A DNA stretch of 40,437 nt, taken from NCBI RefSeq assembly GCF_013155395.1, contig NZ_JABJWC010000032.1:1-40437 (forward strand). The letters run 5' to 3'. This document shows, one piece after another, positions 9,134-17,248 of the stretch. How positions within the stretch are numbered: position 1 is the first letter of the stretch; every line of letters begins with the position of its first letter. The stretch is from Komagataeibacter melomenusus. GTDB taxonomy: Bacteria; Pseudomonadota; Alphaproteobacteria; Acetobacterales; Acetobacteraceae. The position numbers and the translations under genes are program-made. Below the pieces are notes generated by a model that was not told the origin of the DNA, made no database searches, and saw only the letters and a list, made by a program, of their open reading frames with translations.

Positions 9134-9140
9134 CAAAGAC

Positions 9141-9220
9141 AAAAGTTTTTGGTAAAGCTTTTTTCAAAAGCTTTGAAAGACGCCGCCTTTTTGAAAAAAG
9201 GCGGCACCCCAAAACTTTTA
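9141..9220. repeat. Dispersed convergent-gene repeat, copy B (full length)
   Basis: The closing stem AAAAGTTTTTGG (9141-9152) faces CCCCAAAACTTTT (9207-9219) with one bulge. Inside are hairpin 1 at 9154-9174 (nine-base arms AAAGCTTTT/AAAAGCTTT, three-base loop) and hairpin 2 at 9182-9205 (arms GCCGCCTTTT/AAAAGGCGGC, loop of four). The overall fold is a three-way junction. It fills the gap between the convergent genes ending at 9133 and 9243 and could stop transcription from both. Confidence 0.85.
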
Positions 9221-9242
9221 TTATTTTAAGTTATTGTTGAAT

Positions 9243-9701
9243 TCACCATGGATCGTTTTCAGGGGTCCATCCACTTTCTATTTTGTCGATCAGAGCGATA
9301 TCGTTCACGATTATTTTCATCGGTAATTTTCTCTGTTCGTCAGTAATATTTTCAACAGGCCACTCTTTTTCTCCATCCCAGAAACACCACACCGGCACTT
9401 TTTTGGTTCTGAAGTCCGGTATTCCGTAGCGAAATACCGGCATTTCCCTGGCTTTTTCATCAAGCGGCACATAGCCACATTTATGAATGACCTTGCGCCT
9501 GTCCGCCGCGTACACTGGAAAAAATATGATGAAGGCAACAGGCGATTTCACGATTTCCGTCACATCCTGCTCGCCTTCATCAGGGTAAAAGCCGGAAAAC
9601 ACCCTGATCATGTATGAAAACCTTGGGATCTTCCTGATATATTGCAGGTAAGCCCTGCCCTTCTTTGTATTGATGTAGAAAACATCCCCTATTTTTACCA
9701 T
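9243..9701 (-). CDS. Hypothetical cytoplasmic protein, possibly an Imm26-like immunity protein
   Basis: The product is 152 residues with no signal peptide or membrane helix. It opens with MVKIGDVFYINTKKGRAYLQ, which resembles the start of Imm26-type immunity proteins of polymorphic toxin systems (G-D-V-F then a basic/aromatic strand). It ends with an acidic, Trp-rich stretch containing WDGEKEWPVE and GWTPENDPW. The resemblance is from memory and weak; no toxin gene is visible nearby. Base composition is visibly lower in G+C than the flanking core genes. A decayed duplicate lies at 7984-8436. It is transcribed away from the gene at 9774. Confidence 0.65.
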   Translation of the reverse strand: MVKIGDVFYINTKKGRAYLQYIRKIPRFSYMIRVFSGFYPDEGEQDVTEIVKSPVAFIIFFPVYAADRRKVIHKCGYVPLDEKAREMPVFRYGIPDFRTKKVPVWCFWDGEKEWPVENITDEQRKLPMKIIVNDIALIDKIESGWTPENDPW

Positions 9702-9773
9702 TTATCAATACCTGCCTGAATGCCCGCCATCGTGTTAAACATGAGCACGATATTACCAATAAGGCGACAGACA

Positions 9774-10172
9774 ATGTCAGCACGCAATGACAGTTTCCGT
9801 GAACGCGTGGAAAACTGGTTTTATCAGCACATCGTCTGGAACATTCCCCTGTGGATAAGCGACCCGAAACGCTATTACGTGCAACGGCACACCATAAAAC
9901 GCTTCCCCCCCGGCACCATTATTGAGGACTGCCGTTACAGGCCGGCCATTATTCTTGAAAACGATCAGGGTGACCTGACATGCTGGGATATGTGCGAAGG
10001 GGGCCTGAGTGACTGCGCCCTGTTTCACTGCGGCATTGAAAAACTCAGGCCAGACTATGCTTATGACCTGGTCCGGAAATGGCGGGCGGGCGAGATTACA
10101 AGGGAAACCCTTTACCCCGATTACACCAGCCAGCACCCCGGCCGCTATGCCGATGGCATGCACCGGGACTGA
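9774..10172 (+). CDS. Hypothetical protein
   Basis: ATG at 9774 follows AAGGCG by seven bases, a good ribosome site; an upstream in-frame ATG at 9720 has none. The product is 132 residues, soluble, rich in Tyr, Trp, Arg and Asp, with four Cys (DCRYRP, TCWDMCEG, DCALFHCG region) but no clear zinc motif. A central strand pattern PGTIIEDCRYRPAIILEND suggests a small beta-barrel. I do not recognise the family. It is divergent from the Imm26-like gene with about 70 bases between, in the same lower-GC patch, and ends about 20 bases from the 3' end of the tRNA-Gly gene. Confidence 0.6.
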   Translation: MSARNDSFRERVENWFYQHIVWNIPLWISDPKRYYVQRHTIKRFPPGTIIEDCRYRPAIILENDQGDLTCWDMCEGGLSDCALFHCGIEKLRPDYAYDLVRKWRAGEITRETLYPDYTSQHPGRYADGMHRD

Positions 10173-10193
10173 CCAACAATTTCAAAGGGAAGC

Positions 10194-10267
10194 TGGAGCG
10201 GGTGAAGGGAATCGAACCCTCGTATGCAGCTTGGGAAGCTGCCGTTCTACCATTGAACTACACCCGC
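10194..10267 (-). tRNA. tRNA-Gly (anticodon CCC)
   Basis: The minus strand gives a full cloverleaf. The acceptor GCGGGTG pairs with CACCCGC, followed by T and an encoded CCA. The D arm is GTTC...GAAC. The anticodon stem GCAGC/GCTGC encloses loop TTCCCAA, giving anticodon CCC. The T arm carries the TTCGATT loop. It reads codon GGG. It lies between a low-GC patch and the metZ leader; tRNA genes are common integration sites, but no integrase or duplicated tRNA 3' end was found. Confidence 0.95.
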
Positions 10268-10395
10268 AGGCCCGCCCTCTATACTGCACAAGCATGGCAG
10301 ATGCAATCACCCCTTTACAGGGTCAGGCCAGCAGTTGACGCACCCGGCCCTGATCCGCAATAAGCATGCATGCCCGGGCAAGGTTGCGCCCGGAC

Positions 10396-10451
10396 CCTCG
10401 TGATTTGATACGGCCGGCTTGCGGCGAGGTAAAACATACGCGCTAAAGAGG
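10396..10451 (+). promoter_or_regulatory. SAM-II riboswitch ahead of metZ
   Basis: Stem P1 is CCTCG (10396-10400) with CGAGG (10425-10429). The loop begins TGATTTGATA and holds CCGGCTTGC. After P1 come GGTAAAACAT and GCGCTAAAGAGG, the 3' part that forms the pseudoknot in SAM-II. The order TGATTTG, CCGGCTTGC, GTAAA, GCTAAA-AGG is that of the alphaproteobacterial SAM-II (metA) aptamer, which represses methionine biosynthesis genes when S-adenosylmethionine is high. The following gene, a sulfhydrylase, is a known target class. The usual AAAGAGG ribosome site is inside the element, yet the metZ start is about 135 bases downstream, which is unusual. Confidence 0.85.
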
Positions 10452-10586
10452 CCTGATCCCGCCGGTGACAGGGCGCGGGCATCATGGTTTCCACGGTCGT
10501 GCACCGCCTTTCGGGCCAGGCTGCCGGGCATCAGCCGGTACTGGCCTGCCTTGACACCACCCTGTTTGCAGGAACTGCCACCCACC
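10452..10586 (+). other. Long metZ leader with a possible 36-codon upstream frame
   Basis: Between the aptamer and the metZ ATG lie about 135 bases. An ATG at 10484 opens 36 codons ending at 10594, overlapping the metZ start in another frame; it has no clear ribosome site and may be chance. No start codon in the metZ frame directly follows the AAAGAGG site of the aptamer. Confidence 0.35.
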
Positions 10587-11789
10587 ATGACTGACCAGCC
10601 CGACCCCAAATCCTTCCGCCCCGCAACCCGCCTGATCAATGCGGGCCTCGAGCGCACGCCCTATGGCGAGACCAGCGAGGCGATGTTCCTGACCTCCGGC
10701 TTTGTGTATGACAGCGCCGAGCAGGCCGAAGGCACCTTTACCGGCGATGTCTCGCACTACCAGTACACCCGCTTTGGCAACCCCACGGTGGCCAATCTCG
10801 AGCGCCGCCTGTGCGACCTTGAGGGCGCTGAAGCCTGTGCCCTGACCTCCACCGGCATGGGGGCCGTGTCCTCCGCGCTGCTGGCCCAGGTGCGCGCGGG
10901 CGACCGCGTGGTGGCCTCGCGCGCGCTGTTCGGCTCATGCCACTGGATCGTCTCCGAACTGCTGCCGCGCTACGGCGTGGAGACGGTGTTCGTCGATGGC
11001 GGCGACATGGCGGCGTGGAAGGAAGCACTGGGCAAGCCCACCCGCGCCGTGCTGCTCGAAAGCCCGTCGAACCCGATGCTCGACGTGCTCGACATCCGCA
11101 TGATCTGCGACCTTGCCCACAAGGCGGGGGCGACCGTGGTGGTTGATAACGTGTTCGCCACCCCGCTGTACCAGAAGCCGCTCGAACTCGGGGCCGACGT
11201 GGTGGTGTATTCATGCACCAAGCACATCGATGGCCAGGGCCGCGTGCTCGGTGGCGCCGTGCTGGGCACGGAAAAATGGATCAACGAGGTGCTGCGCCCT
11301 TTCCAGCGCAATACCGGCAACAGCCTCTCGCCGTTCAATGCCTGGGTCATGCTCAAAAGCATCGAGACCCTGGCCCTGCGCGTGAACGCCATGACGCAGA
11401 ACGCGGCCAAAGTGGCCGACTTCCTGGCCGAGGCCCCCGGCATTGCCCGCGTGTTCTACCCCGGCCGCAAGGACCACCCGCAATACGAACTGGCCAAAAA
11501 GCAGATGGCGGCAGGCTCCACGCTGGTGGCGTTCGAGGTCGAGGGCGGCAAGGCGGGAGCATTCGCCTTCATGAACGCGCTGCGGCTGATCTCGATTTCC
11601 AACAACCTGGGCGATGCCCGTTCGCTGGTCACGCATCCGGCCACGACCACCCACATGAAGCTGGCCCCTGAAGAGCGCGCCCGCCTTGGCATTACCGATG
11701 GCGCGATCCGCTTCTCGGTCGGGCTGGAAGATGCCGATGACCTGATTGACGACCTCAGGCGCGGCCTTGCGGCGCTGGCCAGCCGGTAA
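10587..11789 (+). CDS. metZ: O-succinylhomoserine sulfhydrylase
   Basis: The product is 400 residues from the ATG at 10587 (AGGA 13 bases upstream), the normal size for this family. It is a fold-type I pyridoxal-phosphate enzyme of the Cys/Met metabolism group. The cofactor lysine is K212 in YSCTKHIDGQGR; the YTRFGNPT and GMGAVSS motifs hold phosphate and substrate. MetZ joins O-succinylhomoserine and sulfide to homocysteine, bypassing cystathionine. The variant GQGR after the lysine, with NNLGDARSLVTHPATTTH near the end, fits MetZ better than cystathionine gamma-synthase. The SAM-II aptamer upstream supports a methionine role. apaG follows after about 20 bases. Confidence 0.93.
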   Translation: MTDQPDPKSFRPATRLINAGLERTPYGETSEAMFLTSGFVYDSAEQAEGTFTGDVSHYQYTRFGNPTVANLERRLCDLEGAEACALTSTGMGAVSSALLAQVRAGDRVVASRALFGSCHWIVSELLPRYGVETVFVDGGDMAAWKEALGKPTRAVLLESPSNPMLDVLDIRMICDLAHKAGATVVVDNVFATPLYQKPLELGADVVVYSCTKHIDGQGRVLGGAVLGTEKWINEVLRPFQRNTGNSLSPFNAWVMLKSIETLALRVNAMTQNAAKVADFLAEAPGIARVFYPGRKDHPQYELAKKQMAAGSTLVAFEVEGGKAGAFAFMNALRLISISNNLGDARSLVTHPATTTHMKLAPEERARLGITDGAIRFSVGLEDADDLIDDLRRGLAALASR

Positions 11790-11808
11790 GAGCAGGAGCG
11801 CCACCACC

Positions 11809-12285
11809 ATGAGCAAGAACCGGCCTTTCCTTCCCCCCGGCGGGGAAGGTGCTGATGCCGCACTGGGCGAGACACTGGACAATACGCCATGTTTCGAGGC
11901 GACGACCGGCAAGATGCGCGTGGTGGTCCAGACCTTCTGGCTCGATGACCAGTCCGAACCCGATGAGCACCGCTATGTGTGGGCTTACCGGGTGCGGATC
12001 GAGAACCATGGCGACACGGCGGTGCAACTCCTGCGCCGTAGCTGGCGCATCGTGGACGGGCAGGGCCGGATCGAACGGGTGGAGGGCGAAGGTGTCGTGG
12101 GCGAGCAGCCCCTGATCGACGCCGCCGCCAGTTTTGAATACATGTCAGGCGCCGCCCTTGAAACGCCAACCGGCTTCATGGGCGGGCAGTATCATATGCT
12201 CCGCCCGGCCAGCCGGGAGCACTTCGATATCAGCATCCCGGTCTTCAGCCTCGACAGCCCGCACCACTCGACCATCCTGCATTAA
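11809..12285 (+). CDS. apaG: ApaG domain protein
   Basis: ATG at 11809 follows AGGAG by ten bases. The product is 158 residues, with about 30 more at the N-terminus than the E. coli protein. The ApaG (fibronectin III-like) fold is shown by [45 protein letters not shown] and GFMGGQYHM. ApaG proteins have been linked to cobalt/magnesium resistance in enterics; the same fold occurs in eukaryotic F-box proteins and polymerase-interacting proteins, so the biochemical role is uncertain. It lies between metZ and folE on the same strand. Confidence 0.9.
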   Translation: MSKNRPFLPPGGEGADAALGETLDNTPCFEATTGKMRVVVQTFWLDDQSEPDEHRYVWAYRVRIENHGDTAVQLLRRSWRIVDGQGRIERVEGEGVVGEQPLIDAAASFEYMSGAALETPTGFMGGQYHMLRPASREHFDISIPVFSLDSPHHSTILH

Positions 12286-12344
12286 GTTTTTCCTTCCGTG
12301 GCCTGTCCCTGCCGGGCGGCCCCTGCAACAAGAACCCACAGAGC

Positions 12345-12950
12345 ATGACCCCCATCGATTCCCGCCCCACCCGCACGGAAGCAGAAGAGGCCGTACGCAC
12401 CCTGCTGCGCTGGGCGGGCGAAGACCCCGACCGCGAAGGCCTGCGCGACACGCCCGCCCGCGTCATCAAATCCTATGGCGAGTTCTTCGCGGGCTATGCC
12501 GAAGACCCGGTGGACATGCTGCGCCGCACCTTCTCCGAGGTGGATGATTATGACGAGATGGTGCTGCTGCGCGATATCCGCGTGGAGAGCCATTGCGAGC
12601 ACCACATGGTGCCCATCATCGGCGTGGCACACGTGGCCTATCTGCCGCGCAAGCGGGTGGTGGGCATTTCCAAGCTGGCCCGCGTGGTCGATGCCTATGC
12701 CCGGCGCTTCCAGATCCAGGAACGCCTGACCGCGCAGATCGCCAACACCATCAACGAGGAACTCCAGCCCTATGGCGTGGGCGTGGTGATCGAGGCGGCG
12801 CACCAGTGCATGACCACGCGCGGCGTGCACCGGCCTGGCGTGTCGATGGTGACAAGCCGCATGCTCGGCACGTTCCGCACCAACTCCGACACGCGGCGGG
12901 AGTTCCTGTCCATTCTCAACCGCCCGGCCATGAGCAGCGCGGGAATCTGA
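12345..12950 (+). CDS. folE: GTP cyclohydrolase I
   Basis: The product is 201 residues, the normal length for FolE. It converts GTP to 7,8-dihydroneopterin triphosphate, the first step of tetrahydrofolate synthesis. Zinc ligands are visible as C84 and H87 (in [10 protein letters not shown]) and C155 (in [10 protein letters not shown]); the [20 protein letters not shown] stretch is typical. It forms a decamer in the cytoplasm. The stop at 12948-12950 lies two bases from the stop of the opposite gene, so the two transcripts converge with no room for a terminator. The ribosome site is weak (CAGAG). Confidence 0.96.
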   Translation: MTPIDSRPTRTEAEEAVRTLLRWAGEDPDREGLRDTPARVIKSYGEFFAGYAEDPVDMLRRTFSEVDDYDEMVLLRDIRVESHCEHHMVPIIGVAHVAYLPRKRVVGISKLARVVDAYARRFQIQERLTAQIANTINEELQPYGVGVVIEAAHQCMTTRGVHRPGVSMVTSRMLGTFRTNSDTRREFLSILNRPAMSSAGI

Positions 12951-12952
12951 TT

Positions 12953-13534
12953 TTAGCCAAGCGTAACCTTCGCCCCCAGCACGGCAATGAACTGCGCCAG
13001 CCACGCCGGGTGCGCGGGCCATGCGGGTGCCGTGACCAGCATGCCATCGGTCACTGCCGCATCAATCGCGATATCGGCATAAACGCCGCCTGCCAGTTCC
13101 ACATCGGGGCGGCAGGCGGGATAGGCGGAAACCCGCCTGCCTGAAATGACACGGGCCGCCGCCAGAAGCTGGGCTGCATGGCAGATCGCGGCCAGCGGGC
13201 GATCGGCAAAGGCCCGGACGAGTGCGATCACCCGCGCATCGAGTCGCAGATATTCCGGCGCGCGCCCGCCGGGCAGGATCAGGCCCGCATAGTCGGCGTG
13301 GCTGACCGCATCAAAGTCGGCATTGAGCACGAAGCGGTGGCCCGGCTTCTCGCTATAGGTCTGCGCGCCCTCGAAATCATGGATGGCGGTCAGCACGTAG
13401 TCGCCCTTTTTCCTGCCGGGGCAGACCGTATCAACCCCGTAGCCGAGCATGGTCAGGGCCTGATAGGGCACCATGATCTCGTAATCTTCAACATAGTCGC
13501 CTGCCAGCAACAGCAGCTTTTTCGTGTCCGTCAT
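12953..13534 (-). CDS. DJ-1/PfpI family protein
   Basis: The start at 13534 follows GGAG by seven bases; an in-frame extension further upstream has no support. The product is 193 residues. The reactive cysteine is C118 in AAICHAAQ, followed by H119, with the partner glutamate E16 in GDYVEDYE. Family members act as glyoxalase III/deglycases, stress chaperones or proteases. The [11 protein letters not shown] stretch places it near the PfpI/YhbO branch. No strong contextual clue says which reaction is used; moaB is the next gene upstream on the same strand, about 95 bases away. Confidence 0.87.
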   Translation of the reverse strand: MTDTKKLLLLAGDYVEDYEIMVPYQALTMLGYGVDTVCPGRKKGDYVLTAIHDFEGAQTYSEKPGHRFVLNADFDAVSHADYAGLILPGGRAPEYLRLDARVIALVRAFADRPLAAICHAAQLLAAARVISGRRVSAYPACRPDVELAGGVYADIAIDAAVTDGMLVTAPAWPAHPAWLAQFIAVLGAKVTLG

Positions 13535-13628
13535 GCCTGTTCTCCCCAGACCGCCTGTACGCGATGCCGCCTTTGACTGAACGAAGATGGCACCGGAAAC
13601 CTTTGTCCTTTTCCCCGCGTTCTGCGCA

Positions 13629-14180
13629 TCAGTCATCATGTCCGGGCGGCAGGTGCTCGCGCAGGCGGGGCATGAGTTCAACAAAATTGCAGGGCACATG
13701 ACGGCTATCGAGTTGCCAGACCAGAATGTCATCCCACCCGTCCTTCACCGCGCCGGTCGATCCGGGCAGGGCGAACAGGTAGGTCCCCCCCGCAACGCCT
13801 GCAAGCGCGCGCGACTGGATGGTGGAGGTGCCGATCTTCTGGTACGACAGCATGCGGAACAGTTCGCCAAACCCTTCGATCCGCTTCTCGATCACCCGCT
13901 CAAAGGCTTCCGGCGTCACGTCACGGCCGGTTACACCCGTGCCCCCGGTGGAAATGACCACATCGACCTGCGGGTCGGCAATCCAGCCCGACAGCATGGC
14001 GGCAAGCTGGCCCGCATCATCTGGCACGATGGCGCGTGCGGCGACTTCATGGCCCGCCGCGGTAATGCGCGCGGCCAGTATATCGCCCGACCTGTCCGTT
14101 TCCGGCGTGCGGGTGTCGGATACCGTGAGCACGGCGATGCGAACGGGCAGGAAGGGTTTTTTCATATCAAGGCGTGACAT
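13629..14180 (-). CDS. moaB: Molybdenum cofactor biosynthesis protein B
   Basis: The ATG at 14180 is chosen over the TTG at 14216, giving 183 residues, usual for MoaB; ATG 14165 is also possible. The MoCF-biosynthesis fold is clear: [11 protein letters not shown] near the start, the [17 protein letters not shown] motif that binds molybdopterin, and [13 protein letters not shown]. MoaB/MogA proteins adenylylate molybdopterin before molybdenum insertion. Acetic acid bacteria use Moco in several membrane oxidoreductases. It is the first minus-strand gene of a pair with the DJ-1 gene and is divergent from the porin gene. Confidence 0.93.
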   Translation of the reverse strand: MSRLDMKKPFLPVRIAVLTVSDTRTPETDRSGDILAARITAAGHEVAARAIVPDDAGQLAAMLSGWIADPQVDVVISTGGTGVTGRDVTPEAFERVIEKRIEGFGELFRMLSYQKIGTSTIQSRALAGVAGGTYLFALPGSTGAVKDGWDDILVWQLDSRHVPCNFVELMPRLREHLPPGHDD

Positions 14181-14216
14181 GGGGCCATGTTCACCATTCC
14201 CGCGGGGTTGCGTCAA

Positions 14217-14441
14217 CGGTAGGGCGGGTGGGGTACGGTATCATGGGTGCGGGCGGGGCAAATGAGTAATATGTGAGAACAAACACGAAATTCTGATGTA
14301 TTTGTGCATTGCACAAAAAAACACCTTCAGGAATAGTAACATTTTACATAAATCTATTGATATAACAAAAAAAATATCTTTACCAATATTTTGCAAAATA
14401 TTAGTTTTTACACAATTCCCCTGCCAAGGTTTATATTCGGC
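14217..14441. promoter_or_regulatory. AT-rich divergent promoter region of moaB and the OprB porin
   Basis: This 225-base region, especially 14270-14420, is far more A+T-rich than anything near it and must hold promoters for both genes. A perfect inverted repeat TTTGTGC-ATT-GCACAAA lies at 14301-14317, a plausible operator; it is followed by an A-run but has no gene end beside it, so it is not a terminator. I cannot assign specific promoter hexamers or a regulator. Confidence 0.5.
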
Positions 14442-15920
14442 ATGAAATATGCTACCGATATGCGAATGACCCGAAGATTTATCCGCTCTTTTGCGCTGTT
14501 CCCCCTGTTTCTTCTTGCCTTTTTCACCTGTGGCGAAGGCGCGCGGGCACAGGCCCTTCCGGGGGAAGGCCAGGGCGTGGTTGGCGCGCAGCCCAGCCTC
14601 AACATCAACTCCCGCCGTAATGTTACGGTGCAGGATCCGGGGCTGTTTTACAGCGCGCCCTACGGCAACCAGCACTTTTTTGGCGACTGGGCGGGGATCC
14701 AGCCCTTCCTGCAGAAGCACGGCGTGCATATCGAAGCCGACGTGCATGAGGAACTGGCAGGCAACTTCCATGGTGGCGCGCAAAAAGGCGTGACCGATGC
14801 GGGCCAGGTCGGCGTGGAAATCGATATCGACTGGCACAAGCTGGCAGGCGCGCCCAAGAATTTCTGGACCCATACCATGATCGTCAACGGTCATGGCCGG
14901 AACGAAAGTACGGACAACATCCACGATTCGCTTGGTGGCGTGCAGCAGATCTACGGTGCGCGTGGCAACGTGGTCGCCCACCTTGTGTACATGTATGCCG
15001 AGCAGTCGCTGTTCCATAACCGGCTCGATATCAGCGCAGGCTGGATTCCGGTGGGCAGCTTCTTTGCCGCCTCCCCCCTGTTCTGTGACTTCATGAACGT
15101 GTCGATCTGCGGCAATCCCGCACCGGGCAAATACGTGCCGGGCGGGCGCGACTGGCCTTCGGGCAACCTTGGCGTGGTGATGCGCGTCATGCCCACGGTC
15201 GATACCTATATCATGGCCTCGATGTTTGCCGTATCCCCGCATTCCTATAACGGTGGCATCTCGGGCTGGGCCTGGGCGCAGAGCGGGCTGGGCAAGTTCT
15301 CCACCCCGGTGGAATTCGGCTGGCTGCCCGAATTTGGCCCGCACCACCTCGCCGGTCACTACAAGGCGGGTTATGGCTATGACAACTCGCAGTACAATGA
15401 CCTGTATTCCGACATCAACGGCAACTCCGCCGTGCTGACCGGCCGCCCCTTCCGCAAGCAATCCGGTGTCAGCACGGCCTGGTTCCAGGCCGACCAGATG
15501 TTCATCCGCAACGGCAAGGGCCCGACCAACGGCCTGATCGCGCTATCGGGCTTCATGTATACATCGGGCAAGGTCTCGGCGATGAAATACCACGCCTGGG
15601 CCGGCATGGTGGAAACGGGCGCCGCATGGGGCCGCCCGCTCGATACGGTGGGGGCGATGTTCCATTACTTCGAGATGAGCCGCGCCTCGGTGCTGCAGCA
15701 GGAATCCTCGGTGCTGGCAGGCACGCCTTACCTGACCAACCAGTGGGGCAAGGCCTGGGGCATCCAGACGCATGAGGATGTGTATGAAGTCTTCTACAAC
15801 ATCCACACCGCGCGCGGCATGAGCTTCCAGCCGGATTTCCAGTATATCAACCGCCCCGGCGGCACCACCACCTACCATGATGCGGCGGTAATGGGCCTGC
15901 AGTTCAACTGCATTCTCTAA
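14442..15920 (+). CDS. oprB: Carbohydrate-selective porin, OprB family
   Basis: From the ATG at 14442 the product is 492 residues; in-frame ATGs at 14460 and 14466 are possible, and 14466 gives a classic signal peptide (MTRRFIRSF, hydrophobic core, cleavage after ARA). The body has the OprB pattern: FFGDWAGIQPFLQKHGVHIE near the start, HEELAGNFHGG, a middle domain with YNDLYSDINGN, and alternating short beta-strand segments to the end. OprB forms a 16-stranded outer-membrane channel for sugars such as glucose; acetic acid bacteria have several copies. The AT-rich upstream region with an inverted repeat suggests regulated expression. Confidence 0.9.
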   Translation: MKYATDMRMTRRFIRSFALFPLFLLAFFTCGEGARAQALPGEGQGVVGAQPSLNINSRRNVTVQDPGLFYSAPYGNQHFFGDWAGIQPFLQKHGVHIEADVHEELAGNFHGGAQKGVTDAGQVGVEIDIDWHKLAGAPKNFWTHTMIVNGHGRNESTDNIHDSLGGVQQIYGARGNVVAHLVYMYAEQSLFHNRLDISAGWIPVGSFFAASPLFCDFMNVSICGNPAPGKYVPGGRDWPSGNLGVVMRVMPTVDTYIMASMFAVSPHSYNGGISGWAWAQSGLGKFSTPVEFGWLPEFGPHHLAGHYKAGYGYDNSQYNDLYSDINGNSAVLTGRPFRKQSGVSTAWFQADQMFIRNGKGPTNGLIALSGFMYTSGKVSAMKYHAWAGMVETGAAWGRPLDTVGAMFHYFEMSRASVLQQESSVLAGTPYLTNQWGKAWGIQTHEDVYEVFYNIHTARGMSFQPDFQYINRPGGTTTYHDAAVMGLQFNCIL

Positions 15921-15965
15921 CCCGCCCTTCATCAACACGCGCCCAGGCGGTATGGGAGAGGGATC

Positions 15966-16949
15966 ATGACCGATCCCGCCTCCCTTTACCGGCTGGCCCA
16001 CGCGGCGCTGGCCCAGTACCCGCTGCGTGACGCGCGCGCCAGCCTGCTTTCCATTTCAGAAAACGTCGTCTTTCGCATCGACACGCCATCCGGCGCGCGC
16101 CATGTGCTGCGCCTGCACCGGCCCGGCTATCATACCGCCGCCGAGATTGGCAGCGAACTGGCCTGGCTTGATGCCCTGCGCGAAACCGGGCTGGACGTGC
16201 CGCAGCCCCAGCCCGGCCTTGATGGCGGGCGCATCCGCACCGTGCATGGCGCCGATGGCGTGCCCCGCCATGCCGTGCTGTTTGGCTGGATGGAAGGCAC
16301 CGAGCCCACCACCGACATCGACCCCGCAGCCTTTGCCCGGCTGGGCCGCGTGACAGCCCGCCTGCATGCCCACAGCCGTCACTGGCAGCGCCCGCCCGGC
16401 TTCACCCGCAAGGTCTGGACCCCCGCCACCATGACCGGCCCCGATGCCCTGTGGGGCCGGTGGCAGAACGCGCCCGGCATGACCGATACGGCCCGCGACC
16501 TGATTGCAGGCTGCCTGCGCACGGTTGCAGGGCAACTGGCGGATTATGGCACCGGGCCTGCGCAATTCGGGCTGATCCACGCCGACCTGCGGCTGGCCAA
16601 CCTGCTGGTCAGCGGCACACGAACCCGCCTCATCGATTTTGATGACTGCGGCATCAGCTGGTTCATGCACGATCTGGCGGCAGCACTGAGTTTTTATGAA
16701 GACCACCCGCAGGCCCCATCCTGGGTTGACCACTGGCTGGCAGGCTATGGCGCCACGGGTGACCTGACGCAGGCTGACCTTGATATCCTGCCCGCCCTCG
16801 TCATCCAGCGCCGCATCCAGCTCCTGGCCTGGACCGGCACCCATGCCCAGACAAGACAGGTGCAGAGCCTGGGCCGGGACTGGTCCGCGCGCACGGTCGC
16901 ACTGTGCCGCGCATGGGAAAACGGGCAGTTCCTGCGCCATATCGGCTGA
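15966..16949 (+). CDS. Phosphotransferase enzyme family (APH-like kinase)
   Basis: The product is 327 residues, preceded by a good GGGAGAGGG ribosome site. The kinase core is of the aminoglycoside phosphotransferase/homoserine kinase II type. The catalytic loop is HADLRLANLL (H205, D207, N212), followed by the metal-binding IDFDDCG. The N-lobe has ENVVFRIDTPSGARHVLRLHRPGYH. Members phosphorylate small molecules (homoserine, aminoglycosides, fructosamine-like compounds) or protein Ser/Thr (SrkA/YihE); the HRPGYHT start resembles the last group or the general enzyme family. The substrate cannot be given, and an antibiotic-resistance role is not implied. It follows the porin by 45 bases and may be co-transcribed. 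Confidence 0.83.
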   Translation: MTDPASLYRLAHAALAQYPLRDARASLLSISENVVFRIDTPSGARHVLRLHRPGYHTAAEIGSELAWLDALRETGLDVPQPQPGLDGGRIRTVHGADGVPRHAVLFGWMEGTEPTTDIDPAAFARLGRVTARLHAHSRHWQRPPGFTRKVWTPATMTGPDALWGRWQNAPGMTDTARDLIAGCLRTVAGQLADYGTGPAQFGLIHADLRLANLLVSGTRTRLIDFDDCGISWFMHDLAAALSFYEDHPQAPSWVDHWLAGYGATGDLTQADLDILPALVIQRRIQLLAWTGTHAQTRQVQSLGRDWSARTVALCRAWENGQFLRHIG

Positions 16950-17248
16950 AGGCGCGGGCAAGCCACCCTGTTTTTTTTGCGCCAGGGGGCAAAATTTAGA
17001 TAATTTTTTAATTCATGTGGGCCGATAAAGCGCCCAGATTACTTTCCGGAAAGGTTCGGGAGGAATGTCGCCCTGGTCCTGAGTTCCATATGATAAACTA
17101 AATGTGAACGATAAAATGAGCTTTCTGGACCAGTATGTCTTTTATGCCTCAATTCTGACATGTATGAACATTAGGTAATGTGTCGTTCGGTTAACGATCC
17201 GACTCACCGGAGCTTGTCCTGTCCTTGGCACATAACGGAAAAACAGCA
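16950..17248. other. Intergenic region with no clear gene
   Basis: These 299 bases are lower in G+C than the flanks. They hold a T8 run at 16971 with no stem before it, a short palindrome TTTCCGGAAA near 17043, and a 20-codon open frame at 17116-17178 without a ribosome site. The region may be the promoter and 5' leader of the small gene that follows. I recognise no RNA family. Confidence 0.35.

Noticed and set aside
7984-10267. Genomic island inserted at tRNA-Gly
   Set aside because: The GC drop and tRNA are suggestive, but no integrase, transposase or direct repeat of the tRNA end was found.
15966-16949. Antibiotic resistance (aminoglycoside phosphotransferase) gene
   Set aside because: The fold is shared with many metabolic kinases, and the context and sequence give no support for drug modification.
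16971-16978. Run of eight T after the kinase gene
   Set aside because: No stem of useful length precedes it, so an intrinsic terminator is not supported.
17116-17178. A 20-codon open frame
   Set aside because: No ribosome site, no recognisable sequence; frames of this length occur by chance.
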